A DNA stretch of 64,000 nucleotides from Arbacia lixula (lineage: Eukaryota; Echinodermata; Echinoidea; Arbacioida; Arbaciidae). Shown one piece after another: positions 1-12,300 of the stretch (position 1 is the first letter of the stretch; every line of letters begins with the position of its first letter). The translations under genes and the position numbers were made by a program. The notes below the pieces were generated by a model. It worked only from the letters and a program-made list of their open reading frames with translations, searched no databases and was not told the DNA's origin. The stretch covers positions 19,367,736 to 19,431,735 of the forward strand of contig OZ022580.1 of assembly GCA_963669155.1 (NCBI GenBank), in the 5' to 3' direction.

Positions 1-3000
1 TTTACATGCCAGAATAGTTGCAAAAAAGCTCAAGTCATTTATATGCAATAACTGTCATGCAAAAAATTCCAATTGCTATGACAACACCATGATGTCAAAA
101 ATACCGAAATTACTGAATTATAAGAAAATGTCATATATTTCTCATATGGTTGCTTAAAAACAGGAAAATATGTGTCTAGGTAAACATTTACCATTGTGCA
201 CAGTTGGTTCTGATTGTAATCTAATTCATTAGAGATCACAATTGTGCCTAAAAATGGTTGTTGCCATAGAAACGCTGTGAACAAAAAAAGGCAATTTTGT
301 AAGAAAAACATTCAAATGATGTAGACCATGGGCCACAAACCGAGAAGGTCCCCCCCCCCCCTTAGCCACAATTTCAAACCATGTTTTTTATGTTAGGCAG
401 GACCCTCAGCTGTCAGAGTCTGCCTGTTTGCCATTGCACTGGTGGTGGGTGCGGCCTCCAGGGCTGTTACCATGGTAACATGTCAATGAAATTTTGGAAT
501 TTGAGGAAGTTACAAAATTGCCATATATTTCTGAAATAGTAACATAAAAAAACAAAATTTGTGTCTAAGTATACATTTCACAAGTTCCCCAGTTGATTCT
601 GATAGGAAACTAAGCCATTTAATGACAAGATCATGCATAAAAACTGGTTATTGCCATGGAAACGATCAGAAAAAGGGCATTTTTTAGTTAATCATTAAAA
701 AATATGTTAATAGCCAACTCAAAGCCAAATCCCCGCTTCTAAAAGTGTAAATATTAAGATATCAGACTCATATCAATGAACACTGAGGTATTTTTAAGTG
801 CCAATAGTCATGCATAAGAGCACCGTTGCTATGACAACACCATGGTGCAAGAAATATTAAAATTACAGAACTATATGAAATTGCTATATATTTATTATAT
901 GGCGACCTAAAAGCACAGACTTAGTAAACGAGTATACATTTATTAATGTGCCCAGTTGATTCAGATTGGAATTTAGTTTATAACAGATCATAAGATGCCT
1001 AAAATGGTAGTTGCCATGGAAACGATACGAGCCAAAAAGGCAATTTTGTTAGAAAACTATTCAAATATATGTAAATACATCGTCTGAAACCTAACCCTAG
1101 TTTATAGTGTTATGATTATTTACATGCCAAAATGGTAGTAATCATGATCGAATTATTTCTAAGTGATAATTGTCATACCTCGAATGACTGCTGTTATGAC
1201 AAAACCATGGCGGTAAAAATTATAATTGATATGCTAAGCACATACAAAGCGATACCAAGGTGATGTGACGCACTTTCATCTTTTGTGCTTTCTAATTGCC
1301 TTGGCCAATGTATCTCGTTATCTGTGTGTTTTCTTTTCAACTGGATGTTGGATGTTGGTGTTAGGCCATTGTCATGGTATCTCATCATGGTACATGTATG
1401 TTGCATGCTCAGGATGAGGATGTCCAGCATACTAAGATACATGTTTTACAATGTGCAGGAAGAGTTTGTGGATGGTGACAGTGATGAAGTTGACAATTAA
1501 AATTGAATTGTATGGTATTATGTTTTCACTTTACTATTGAGTTTATAAAACTACGTATGTATATGTATAAAACATAAATGTAGCATAATACATCATATCC
1601 TGGTATAATACATTCAATGTTTTGCACCAGTTTATTTACATTGTAACTGGTTATTATGCATGACCTTGACAATCTTGAATTTCAAGGTCTTATGTACAAT
1701 CAGAAGCACAGTTAAAAAAGTCATATACATGTACCTTCTTACTTTTTATATGTTTTGTGATGTTTCCTAGGTTGAATTCTCAAATAATTCGTATTTTTGT
1801 TATGTATTTGCTAAAGCAACAATATTTGTCATGACCAGGACCATAATCGACAACAAATCTTGAAGGCATTCGTCTGGAAAGCTTGGAATTCATAGCTCTA
1901 TACACTTTCAGTTTCTTTTGGTGCTAAAGTGGGTGAGATGTATATATTTCAGTGCTACATTGCGCATGCTAACAACCAACTAGTTCACAATGATTAAAAA
2001 TAGGAATGACCATAAACACCTAAGAGTTCAATAATATTGATTCATATCATTTGAAAATATATGTCATCATAATACTGCAAACTGGGATTAAGTTTTGTGC
2101 TACCCTTTTGCACTAAAATCACCCTTTTTTCGGATCGTTACCATAGAAATACACATTTTTTGACCGTGAACCTGACCTTAAATGACTAAGATTTCAATCA
2201 GAATCAACTGGGTACCTTGCAAAATGTATGCTTAGACGCTAGTATTGTGTTTTTATGTTACCATTTGAGAAATATATGGCACTTTCTTATATTTCTGAAA
2301 GTTCAATATTTTCAGTACCATGGTGTTGTCATAGCAACAGTCATCTTATTGGTGACAGTTATCACTTAGAAATGACTCGAGCCTGATTGCTACTATTGTG
2401 GCATCTAAATATTCATCAAAATATAAACTAGGATTAGGTTTTTTGCTGTGTAATTACACATATTTGAATGGTTTTCTAAAAGAAAATACACTTAATATAT
2501 ATCGTTTCCATGACAACCACAATTTCTAGGTATGATCATGACCTTATATGACTTAGATTCCAATCAGAATCAACTGGGCACCTTGATAAATGTATACTTG
2601 GACGCAAATATTGTGTTTTTATCTTACCATTTGAGAAATATATGGCACTTTCTTATATTTCTGTAAGTTCAATATTTTTGGTACCATGGTGTTGTTATAG
2701 CAACAGTCATCTTATGGGTGATAGTTATCACTTAGAAATTACTTAATCTTGACTGCTACTATTCTGCCATCTAAATATTCATAAAACTATACACTAGGGT
2801 TAGGTTTTTTGCTGTGTATTTACATATATTTGAATGGTTTTCTAACAAAATTGCCTTTTTGGTTCATATCGTTTCCATGGCAACTACCATTTTTTGGCAT
2901 CATCGTGATCTGTTACAACTTAAATTCCAATCTGAATCAACTGGGCACGTTCATAAATGTATACTTGAACACTAATTTTGTGCTTTTATGTCGCCATATG

Positions 3001-3566
3001 ATAAATGTATGGCAATTTCTTATTTTTCTGTAATTTCAGTATTTCTTGAACCATGGTGTTGTCATAGCAACGGTGCTCTTATACATGACTGTTCGCACTT
3101 AAAAATACCTCAGTCCTCATTGATATGAGTTTGATATCTTAATATTCACACTTTTAGAAGTGGGGATTTGGCTTTGACTTGGCTATTAACATATATTTGA
3201 ATTGTTAACTAAAAAAAATGCCTTTTTGCTTATCGTTTCCATGGCAATAACCATTTTTATGCATGATCTTGTCCTTAACTGGCTTAGATTCATATCAGAA
3301 TCAACTGGGCAACTTGTAAAATGTATAGTTAGACACTAATTTCGTATTTATATGTTAAAATTTGAGAGGAGGATGGCAATTTCTAAAATTCCAATATTTC
3401 ACTGATGCGTTCCCATGGCAACGGCTCTGTAGGCCACACCCACCACCAGCACAATGGCAAACAGGCAGATTCTGATAGCTGAGGGTCCTGGCTAAGATAA
3501 AACCCCCCAAAAAAATTGTGGCTAAGGGGGGGGGGATGGGGGGTCTAGGTAGCCCACAGTCTATTT
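1..3566. repeat. Large imperfect foldback repeat built from ~365-bp units
   Basis: Positions 322-1060 read, in reverse complement, as 2840-3566 (axis near 1943). For example the block with TGCCTGTTTGCCATTGCACT near 430-450 reappears inverted near 3452-3476, next to a poly-C run on one side and poly-G on the other. Each arm is itself made of tandem units: a marker word (GTTGTCATAGCAAC with ACCATGG) recurs at about 2318, 2682 and 3051, and inverted at about 73, 828 and 1193, i.e. every ~365 bp or a multiple. No transposase is visible. The spacer around 1230-2100 is AT-rich and unrelated. Looks like a foldback-type or satellite-derived transposable element. Confidence 0.8.
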
Positions 3567-3978
3567 GCACAAAGTATGGGTCTGCAGTATACCAGAGCTG
3601 AAAAGTGTACGAATGCACATGAACATGTAGGGCAGTTCACACTGTACATGTTTTTGTAAACAAAGTAACAAACACATGGCTTCCTTTGTGGCAGGGTTGA
3701 AAGGGCTGTCACCATTCACTGCAGTGCACATTAACATTGTTCATGTACAGAAAGTTCAAATAAAATTGATCTAAATTGTTGATGATTTTCATGCAAGTAC
3801 ATGAACCTAATACTGATTGTTGAACATAATACAACGTGTATTACAAGTTCACTTCACACTGTGATAATAGCACTGTATATACTATACTGTACATTATTTG
3901 TAAACAAAGTAAACAATGGCTGCCTTTTGTGGCAGTGTTGAAAGGGCTATTTTGTTGGATTTTCATTTATGTATGTAC

Positions 3979-4202
3979 ACTACAGCTCAAAGGAATTGGC
4001 ATAGGGAAGAAAGGGAAGGAGCCGCAGTTTTAGACCGCGGTATATTTTGTCTAGTTTAGCATGAAACACAATGCTTTAGCGTACATGTGAAAAGCATCAT
4101 GTTTCATGCTGAACTAGACAAAATATACCAGGGTTTAAAACTGCGGCTCCTTCCCCTTTTTCCCTTTCCCTTTTTCTATGCCAATTCTTTTGAGCTGTAG
4201 TG
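3979..4202. mobile_element. Palindromic MITE, copy 1
   Basis: Starts CACTACAGCTCAAAGGAATT and ends in its imperfect reverse complement (CCAATTC..GAGCTGTAGTG). Inner arms TTTTGTCTAGTTTAGCATGA and TCATGCTGAACTAGACAAAA face each other across a short loop. The whole element is one hairpin of ~224 bp without coding capacity. The same family occurs at 5789-6014. Confidence 0.85.
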
Positions 4203-5788
4203 TATGAATGTTGGCATTGTGTGTTCATACTGTACAGAACTGTACATGTACCTCTCATTCCATTAATTTGTTGATGAGTTTCATGCATTTGTGTATGAAT
4301 CCATTGTCATGTCAGTCTTTGAGAGCAATACAGTGTACATGTATGTATGTACACTGTACCAGTATTTTTTGTTTGTGAACAAACATACAAACATGTTTGT
4401 AAACATACATACATGTACCTACATGTATTGGGTGCAGTGATGAAAGGACTGCCATCACTTTGTAGATGTACTGCCAGTGCAGATCAACATTTCCAAAAGA
4501 AGTACCTTCCATCAATTGATTAATTTGTTGATGATTTCCCGTGTACAAGTATATGTACATGTAATTGTACACGTACATGTGCAGTATGCTGAATATTGAT
4601 TGTTTAACATGATATGCCTGACAAATTGACTGTGGAGTAGACCTACGTGCATGTACATACAAACATACACTAAGTGCATGGGGGATACAGTAGTGTACTG
4701 TAGCACACAGCACTTTTACAGTACAAGACTGTGTTAAGATTAAAGTGTGAAGATCAGTTTAGTTGTACTTGTACTGCATTTTATAAAGGGTTTCATTGTG
4801 CATGATATGACAGCTGTGCAATGTACACTGTACAGTACATAAGAAGCTACAGTATTGGGCACAATGTACATGTACTTTGCTGGTATTGGTAATTCAATCT
4901 CAATCACTAACTGGTACAGAATGCTGCACAGCTTGCCTACAGCACAGTAATGACTTTGTACTGTATTTGCACTGTAAGCCCACAGTACAAGTTTATAGTC
5001 TAATATTTTGTACACCTGTACATGGAGTAGAGTGGGAGTTGACTGATGATTGTTCATGGCTGACTGCATCAGGGAGTGATTGAGTGGGTTGTATGATCAC
5101 TGGGCTAATAAAGCTACACTACACTGTAGACCCTGTGAATAACACCTGCGTCTCAAAGGAATGTGGATCTAGACAGGTACCCTTACCACAAACCACCAAG
5201 TGCTATTTATGTGACCACTGGACATTGTGTGTACTTTTTGTGTTTACAAGTGAATGTGTACAGTACATATACTGAACATAAAAATGTACTGTACATGTAC
5301 ATACTGTATGAACTTTGCAAGTAAAGAAACTGTACAAAGCACTTGTACATGTCACTGTACATGTAGCATACATGTACATGTGTACATGTATGTATTATCA
5401 ATGACAAATAGTACTAATGTGATTAACCTAACATGACATGGACATAAATTTGGGTCATTCTCTTATGAGGAACTGTGGGCACATCCAGCTATCATTAGTT
5501 GAAAACTGATTTGGCTATAGTTGGTAATTGTATCTTAATTAAAAAAAAAAAACAATGTTAGAGAAACGATACTGCCCCAGTACATCAACTGCGTACAGAG
5601 ATCATCTAAATGTATGTGTTCGTATGTGACATGTTCTCTTGCTTACAGTGAAATGTAGGGGTAATATAGTGTCTTTTTTTTTGTCATGTGTTGTGAAGAA
5701 GAACTGTGCACATGTGTACCCGTAAATGTTGAAGACACACATTGAGTTGTGAACTGCTCATTCAGCAATACTGGTACAATACAACGTA

Positions 5789-6014
5789 CACTACAGCTCA
5801 AAGGAATTGGCATAGGGAAAGAGAAAGAGCAAACCGCAGTATAATGTATGTATTTTGTCCACTTCAGCATGAAACATGATGCTTTAGCCTAAGTAAAAAG
5901 CATCATGTTTCATGCTGAACTGGACAAAATATACCGCGATTTAAAAATGAGGCCCCTTAACTTTCTTCCCTTTCCCTTTCCCTGTGCCAATTCCTTTGAT
6001 ATGTGCATGTAGTG
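5789..6014. mobile_element. Palindromic MITE, copy 2
   Basis: Same family as 3979-4202: starts CACTACAGCTCAAAGGAATT, has inner arms CAGCATGAAACATGATGC / GCATCATGTTTCATGCTG, and a degraded right end at GTAGTG. Both copies are flanked by GTA/TAC-rich sequence, so a target duplication cannot be told from the local TGTAC bias. Confidence 0.82.
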
Positions 6015-6550
6015 TACATACGTAAACATGTGCCAAGATGACTCTGAAACTTGTACAAGCAGTCTACTGTATCTCTACATGTAGGTATGCCAACACCTCG
6101 TAGTAGGGTTCATGGTACAATTGACTTAGAAATTGTGAATGGACAGTGCCCAGTTTCTGCATCAACTGTTTATATTACCAAGGCGTTACTGATTACATAA
6201 TGAATTTAAAAGTAAATTTTCAGTTTCACTTACTCAGTGTAGTCAAGTCTACATTCACAACCTTACAGTCTAAAGCTGGCAGTGCTGTCACTGCTATGTG
6301 TGACGATTGTATTGCTGCTGTTGGCATCATGTGGTTCCGTTGTACAGTGGTATGACATCAGTAAAACAACACAATGATCTCTTTGACCATGACCCCTTGA
6401 TATGATACAGATGTGTGTGCTCATTTTGAAATAGAGAAAGTGTACTGTAATCTGTTCTGTAGTCGTACTGATACCACTGAATATGTACTGTGCAATATCT
6501 GTACATTCTCAAAGACATCCATGAGATCTCAACCTTGAGAGAAAGAAGCC

Positions 6551-7079
6551 TTAAAGATTGTCCGTCCCTTTTGCAAGCTTAAAATTTGAAATCGTCTATC
6601 ACGATCGTAAATTGAAGAAAGTGTGATTCAAGACCATTTCTAAGAATATAGCATGTTCAAGCTTTCTGTATATGTAAAAAAAATTCAGCCAATAAATTTC
6701 AAACCGACTTTTTTCGTACTACGAAAAAAGTATTAGTCTTTGTTACAGTATCTATGTGGTTATTATGCATGTGTGAAATCCTAATTTTATGAGTTATTAC
6801 CAAACTTTGGAGATGATTTCTTCAATAGAACAATTTTTTTCATAATGCGTTTTATAATTTGATAAACAGATTAATCAGTAAAGCAGATATTTCAACACAA
6901 ACTTCTTAGAGCCTGAGGTAAAGACTATTAATCAGACGTTGTTTACGTGCATTATTTGAATTTTACACTACGTATCAGTTTCAAATTATGAATATACAGC
7001 TTGCTAACACTTCTTTGTATGTTTTGCCAATGTTTCGATGGTTTTGTGGTGATCTGAAAAAGGGACGGGCTGTCTTTAA
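6551..7079. mobile_element. TTAA-flanked non-autonomous element (piggyBac/Kolobok-like ends)
   Basis: Bounded by TTAA at 6551-6554 and 7076-7079. Ends are inverted repeats: AGATTGTCCGTCCCTTTT on the left, and AAAAGGGACGGGCTGTCT on the right. The 0.5-kb interior is AT-rich with no ORF of note. TTAA target sites are typical of piggyBac and Kolobok transposons; which one cannot be decided without a transposase. Confidence 0.75.
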
Positions 7080-7824
7080 GTAATTATCCAGCACTGCAGA
7101 TAAATGCTGTGCATAAAGTTAAAATGTGCTTTTGTATTCCAGTCTGTACCCTTCATGCATAATGTTTGCATTTGCAGACATTCACATTGTGATCTATATG
7201 TATGTGTACATTGTACACATGTACATGTAGTACAGTAAATCATGGCCATCAAATGCATTTGTTCAGTATCTGCCAAGTCTACCTTATGTTCTACATGTAG
7301 CACCTGTCACCCATATGCCCTAGGGTTAGGCCTTTACAGTAGTACATGTATGATCTAGATTTCTATCTCTGTGATGTAAACACAGTATATTACACAGTGC
7401 TTGGAGGGTCTTCTTACTCAAGATTGATGTCCGAGATGTGTTTATTAACTGTGTAGATCTATAGGACAAAGTTCATTGTACAACGTTCAGTTTTAGAGCC
7501 CTCTGAAAAATTGAAAGAATGCAGTGTATTCTGTATACCGATAAGTGCATTCTTATTGCTGTTCTTATTGACCACTATTGTAAAATTGTGGGCAACATAC
7601 TGTACAAACCTGTCATTTCCAGCAGATCTAGACATGTGGCGTGTATACAGTATACTGGTACATGTTTGTTCATTTTTTTACATTTGTACAGTATGGGTTT
7701 TAATTAGCATTTTAACCATGGCTGGGATGAAATTGTGAAGAAAAATGATGTCCTACATGTACATGTAATATTTTAGATGAGTAATATTTACAGTACATGT
7801 GCCTTGCAAAAGTTAACATGTACA

Positions 7825-9031
7825 GAAAATGAAGATGCACATACTGTACTGTACATGTATGTACACTTTTAGTTTTATGTTGTATTCAACTTTGGACACA
7901 CATTACAGTCACAATGTGTTCATGTCCACTGTATAATGTATGTAGTACATTACATGTTGAAACTTCCCTAGAAACTGCGATACAAAGTATGGAAGATATG
8001 AGGAGCAGTTGAATTCCAGCTTGGACAATACTGTACTTAGGCTAACATACTTGCCCCTGGGAAGACCTCTGGATATCATACAAGCAGGCATCATCATGAA
8101 GCTGTGTCTGGTGATGTACTTTACACTATAATGTGTGTCATAAAAAATATGCTGATTTCTTTTGCTATGGGATTAGCAGCTGGTACAGGCACTGACAGAT
8201 GTATCCCTTATTGTGGGAGCCTGCAAATATCACTGAGTTACAGCATATCATATGCTACAAGGTGTGTCATTAAACAATTTATAGTCAGATGTTTTCTTTA
8301 TTTACAGAAGCTGGGACAGGCACTCACAGAATTGTCTCTTACATTGGAGATGTATTAATACCATTGATTTATACATGTGTGGTAATGTTGCTTATACTAG
8401 AAACATAACAAGGTGTGCTGATAGACGAAAATGAAGATGCACATACTGTACTGTACATGTATGTACACTTTTAGTTTTATGTTGTATTCAACTTTGGACA
8501 CACATTACAGTCACAATGTGTTCATGTCCACTGTATAATGTATGTAGTACATTACATGTTGAAACTTCCCTAGAAACTGCGATACAAAGTATGGAAGATA
8601 TGAGGAGCAGTTGAATTCCAGCTTGGACAATACTGTACTTAGGCTAACATACTTGCCCCTGGGAAGACCTCTGGATATCATACAAGCAGGCATCATCATG
8701 AAGCTGTGTCTGGTGATGTACTTTACACTATAATGTGTGTCATAAAAAATATGCTGATTTCTTTTGCTATGGGATTAGCAGCTGGTACAGGCACTGACAG
8801 ATGTATCCCTTATTGTGGGAGCCTGCAAATATCACTGAGTTACAGCATATCATATGCTACAAGGTGTGTCATTAAACAATTTATAGTCAGATGTTTTCTT
8901 TATTTACAGAAGCTGGGACAGGCACTCACAGAATTGTCTCTTACATTGGAGATGTATTAATACCATTGATTTATACATGTGTGGTAATGTTGCTTATACT
9001 AGAAACATAACAAGGTGTGCTGATAGACGAA
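7825..9031. repeat. Exact 602-bp tandem duplication
   Basis: The stretch starting GAAAATGAAGATGCACATAC at 7825 starts again at 8427, and all sequence compared between the two copies (through GCTGATAGACGAA) is identical. Each copy contains two decayed versions of the acceptor edge of the Hook exon at 9200. Perfect identity means either a very recent duplication or an assembly artefact. Confidence 0.92.
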
Positions 9032-9199
9032 TTTTTCATTTTTCTACAGGAGCTGGGACATGGGCGCATACAATTACAATGTACATGTACTATAGAATTA
9101 TAAAATATAGTATGATGTATGTAGATAAATAAATGTACAGCATGTATTTAATACTACAAGGTATGTCATAAAAACGATGCTGTTTTTCTGTTTGTGCAG
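8150..9199 (+). repeat. Array of decayed acceptor-edge copies of Hook exon a
   Basis: The real edge is CTGTTTTTCTGTTTGTGCAG followed by GAGCTGGGCCAGGAGCTGAC. Related edges occur with AG at 8179 (CTGGTACAGGCACTGACAGA follows), 8307 (AAGCTGGGACAGGCACTCAC follows), the 602-bp duplicates of both at 8781 and 8909, and 9049 (GAGCTGGGACATGGGCGCAT follows). Neighbouring units lie 128-150 bp apart and share intronic text such as ACAAGGTRTGTCATAAAA. Only the last copy continues into a full exon. Confidence 0.82.
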
Positions 9200-9332
9200 G
9201 AGCTGGGCCAGGAGCTGACAGATTTCCCGCTGCCAGACCTGGGCAGCATAGGGGAGCATGCAAACACTGTGGAGCTGGGGAGGCTACTACAGCTGGTGCT
9301 GGGCTGTGCAGTCAACTGTGACCATAAGGAGG
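9200..9332 (+). CDS. hook: Hook exon a: end of the Hook domain
   Basis: Acceptor TTTGTGCAG ends at 9199 and donor GGTAAG follows 9332; the exon is 133 nt, entering in phase 0 and leaving with one base of a Glu codon. It encodes ELGQELTDFPLPDLGSIGEH and then the VELGRLLQLVLGCAVNC segment, the last helices of the Hook (CH-like) domain. It is preceded by at least five decayed copies of its own acceptor edge (AG at 8179, 8307, 8781, 8909, 9049). Upstream exons for the first ~95-100 residues were not found in 1-9199. Confidence 0.95.
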
Positions 9333-12300
9333 GTAAGAAACTACCCCCCCCCCCCCTCCTCCAATGCAAAAAACAAGCCCCTATATGGTGAAAAAATAAC
9401 ACAAGTCAAGTCCTTGGTATTTGAATGTCTTCACACGTAACATTGACCTTGTCCTGTATCTTGTAATTAAATAACAAACATTATTTTTAGACAATTTATA
9501 TTGAGCATTTATGGTCGTTGAAGTACAAACATACATGTTTACATGTATGTGAATGTACAATATCTCTCCTTGCATGTTTTTTGTTTTCTTTTTGTTTAGT
9601 ACTGGGGCCATAGTAAATAAAACTAGTATTAGCCTCGTTGCTAACAATGCCTGTGCTAACGTATGTACTGTATAGTAACTTGCTAGGCTTAGTTTATTTT
9701 ATGAACATGGCCTCAGATTGTGTGTTTTCAAGAATGAAACAAAGAAAGTGCATTTTTTTTTTAGTTTGAGTTCATTCTTGATACACACCTTTTAGGAATG
9801 TGTACAAAAGTATGGCAACAAATGGTCATTTCCACTTTAAAAACCACAGCTTTTGTGAAAGTTGCTTGATTGTTATACTGACAGTACTTGAGGGGATTAT
9901 AGAGGGGTGTTTGGGGGGAATAAATACCTGTAAATTTACCTCTATAAATAGGTCAGCCATACTCATGGAGACTGGGTAGGTATTGATCCAGGCTTTGCAT
10001 TACAATACACAGGTTCAGTGTAATGAATAGGAGTGTTATAACAAGAAGAAAATCCCTCCCTGTTGTTAGTCAGTGAACCATTCATCTCATTAACTTGTGG
10101 ATGGTTTATCTGGGATAATAATACACTGCATTATTCACTTCACTGTGGAAGTGATATCCTGTTGACACAAAGGAGACTTCCAACTCCAATCCCAGCATCA
10201 TACTGGACTTGCAAGTCTTGTACAGTACAGCTGTACATACTGTACCGTATGTATGGCAGCCTTTAAGGGATAGAGAGGCACATTGAATGGAGTATGAAAG
10301 ATTGCCCTTGAATGTACAGTGTATTGTATCAAGGGAAACATATTGTACATTACACATTTGACACAAATTGGCAAAGGACAATATGCTGTACATACTCTTT
10401 ACATCTGAAGCATACTACTCTCCCTTTGACATTAATGAAGTCAGAATGTTCTGTAGGCCTATGCACTATACATGTACATGTATTGTACATATGTACACTG
10501 TAGATGATGACAAAAAATCATGTGGAAAAAAAAAAGGTTACAGCTGCTTTTCCAAACTTCTATTTCTTTCAACTACATACAGTGTATAGTTGAATGGATA
10601 AATTAAATTGTCGAGCAGAAGTTTGATTATAAGTGAAATGGTACAATGGATCCGTCATGCAAGTTTCCTGTTTAAAATATTCAGCTTCCTCCATAGGTGT
10701 TTAATTCATTCATTTTTGAAAATATGGATATGATCTGTTAAAAGAATGTGAAACCCTGTCATTGATAAGTGGTCATCTTTGCAGCATTACATTTTTACAT
10801 TATTACTGTACACCAAATGAAGTACTAAGGTTGCATACATGTACAGTTGGGGGTGCGGGGGGGGGGGGGGTGTGTGAGGGAGGGGTGAGGGGGCAGGGGG
10901 GAGGAGAGGGAAAAGGGGAGGGTGTACTGTTGTTACTGCCTAGGGCATTTTCAAACATGTTTTCACATAACAGACACACTAAAAACATACTGTGCTTTAT
11001 CATTGTCATTTTGTGACCATTTCTTTTTACAGGGGCTTTTTCATTATTTGCAGTGGCTCATTTTTGCATTGCGCCCTGAGATTCACTGCAGAGTTGATCA
11101 AGATCCTAAATAAAGAAAAAATCTTCCCCTTATGTACAACACGTCAAATTAAAGATCATAAGATATTAAACAATTTAAGAAATTTCTTCAATTGTTTAAT
11201 ATCTTATGATCCTTAATTTGACTTTCTACTGAATACAAACTATTTCAGTAAATCACAATTTCAATACCATGATATGAACTTGAAATCTTCAAATCTTAGA
11301 TCGACACCTCACGCTAAAATGATGTCTGGTGAGTGGATTAACATAGTCCATTTTATGAAATGCTAAGGGCTTAAGTGGATATATCCAGGAAGATCTAGAC
11401 GTAAGCAAGATTAAATTTGACAGCCCAGCTCAGACATCTTTTCCTGTGTTCGAATCAAACTTCCTGAATTAGGTTGAGCATACAAATATACTGTAGAAAT
11501 ACATGTACATAGTAGGCCATGCAATATTTAACCCAAAATAATCATTAGTAGAATGGTCCATTGAACGAAAAAATATTGCTTAGAGAAATGCATCTATAAC
11601 TGAACAACAAGGACATCAATATGTCTTTTCACTATTTTTATACTCAATGTGGACAATTAGTTTAAATAAGATGGATTGAAGGATTTCTTTTTCCAAACAA
11701 ATGCTTATGTATTGCATGCATACACAGTGTGTACTGTAAATTTACTTTCTTTTATGGTGTGGTGTTATTGTGTTGCCCACAATATAAGAGTCTCTCCTTG
11801 TCTCCATGTCTTGAGGACACTACAGCATTGATTCTGTAATGTTGCAGATATCAACAGTCTGATAATATTGTGTGTGCAGTGTGTGTGTGTGTTTGTGTGT
11901 GTGTGAGAGAGAGAGAGAAGAGAAAGTAGCGTAACCTCTCTTGGTTCCTGTCCATCTGTGTGTTGGTTATCAGATTTAGTAAAAGGAAACTCATTAGAGG
12001 GAAATGACTTTCACCTTTTGCTATATACTGAAACTTGTTGCTTACAAATGAATTTTCATTGTGATAAAAAATATACTGCAAAGAGAAACAGAAAAAAAAT
12101 ATGTGCTTTTAGGTAATTTTCTTGCTTCGAGCTCACAAAGGCACATTGTAAATCCCATTTCTCCTTCTTCCTCTTCCTCTTTTCTGTTATTCTCTTCTTG
12201 CTCTTTATATTCTTGTCCTTATGTCCTTTGTGGATGCTTTATGTACATGTACTTTGTGTGGTGAAACTTGTGTAAAGACCTTTCAATGGAGAAGAGAAAT

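Larger units (their letters stand above)
3567..9199. other. Non-coding DNA upstream of the first visible Hook exon (probable intron)
   Basis: AT-rich and strikingly full of TACATGTA, TGTACAGTAC and related self-complementary words. It holds two copies of a palindromic MITE, a TTAA-flanked element and a 602-bp duplication (listed separately). Searching by eye for the missing Hook N-terminal exons gave nothing, so this is taken as intron, with the earlier exons outside the window. Confidence 0.6.

Noticed and set aside
1455-1500. Possible terminal exon: acceptor ATGTGCAG followed by an acidic frame EEFVDGDSDEVDN and a stop
   Set aside because: Only 15 codons, in the spacer of a foldback repeat, with no homology recognised and no partner exon.
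7909-8960. Two identical pairs of small frames (62 and 84 codons)
   Set aside because: Identity is due to the 602-bp DNA duplication; composition is not protein-like and the 84-codon frame runs over decayed acceptor copies of exon a.
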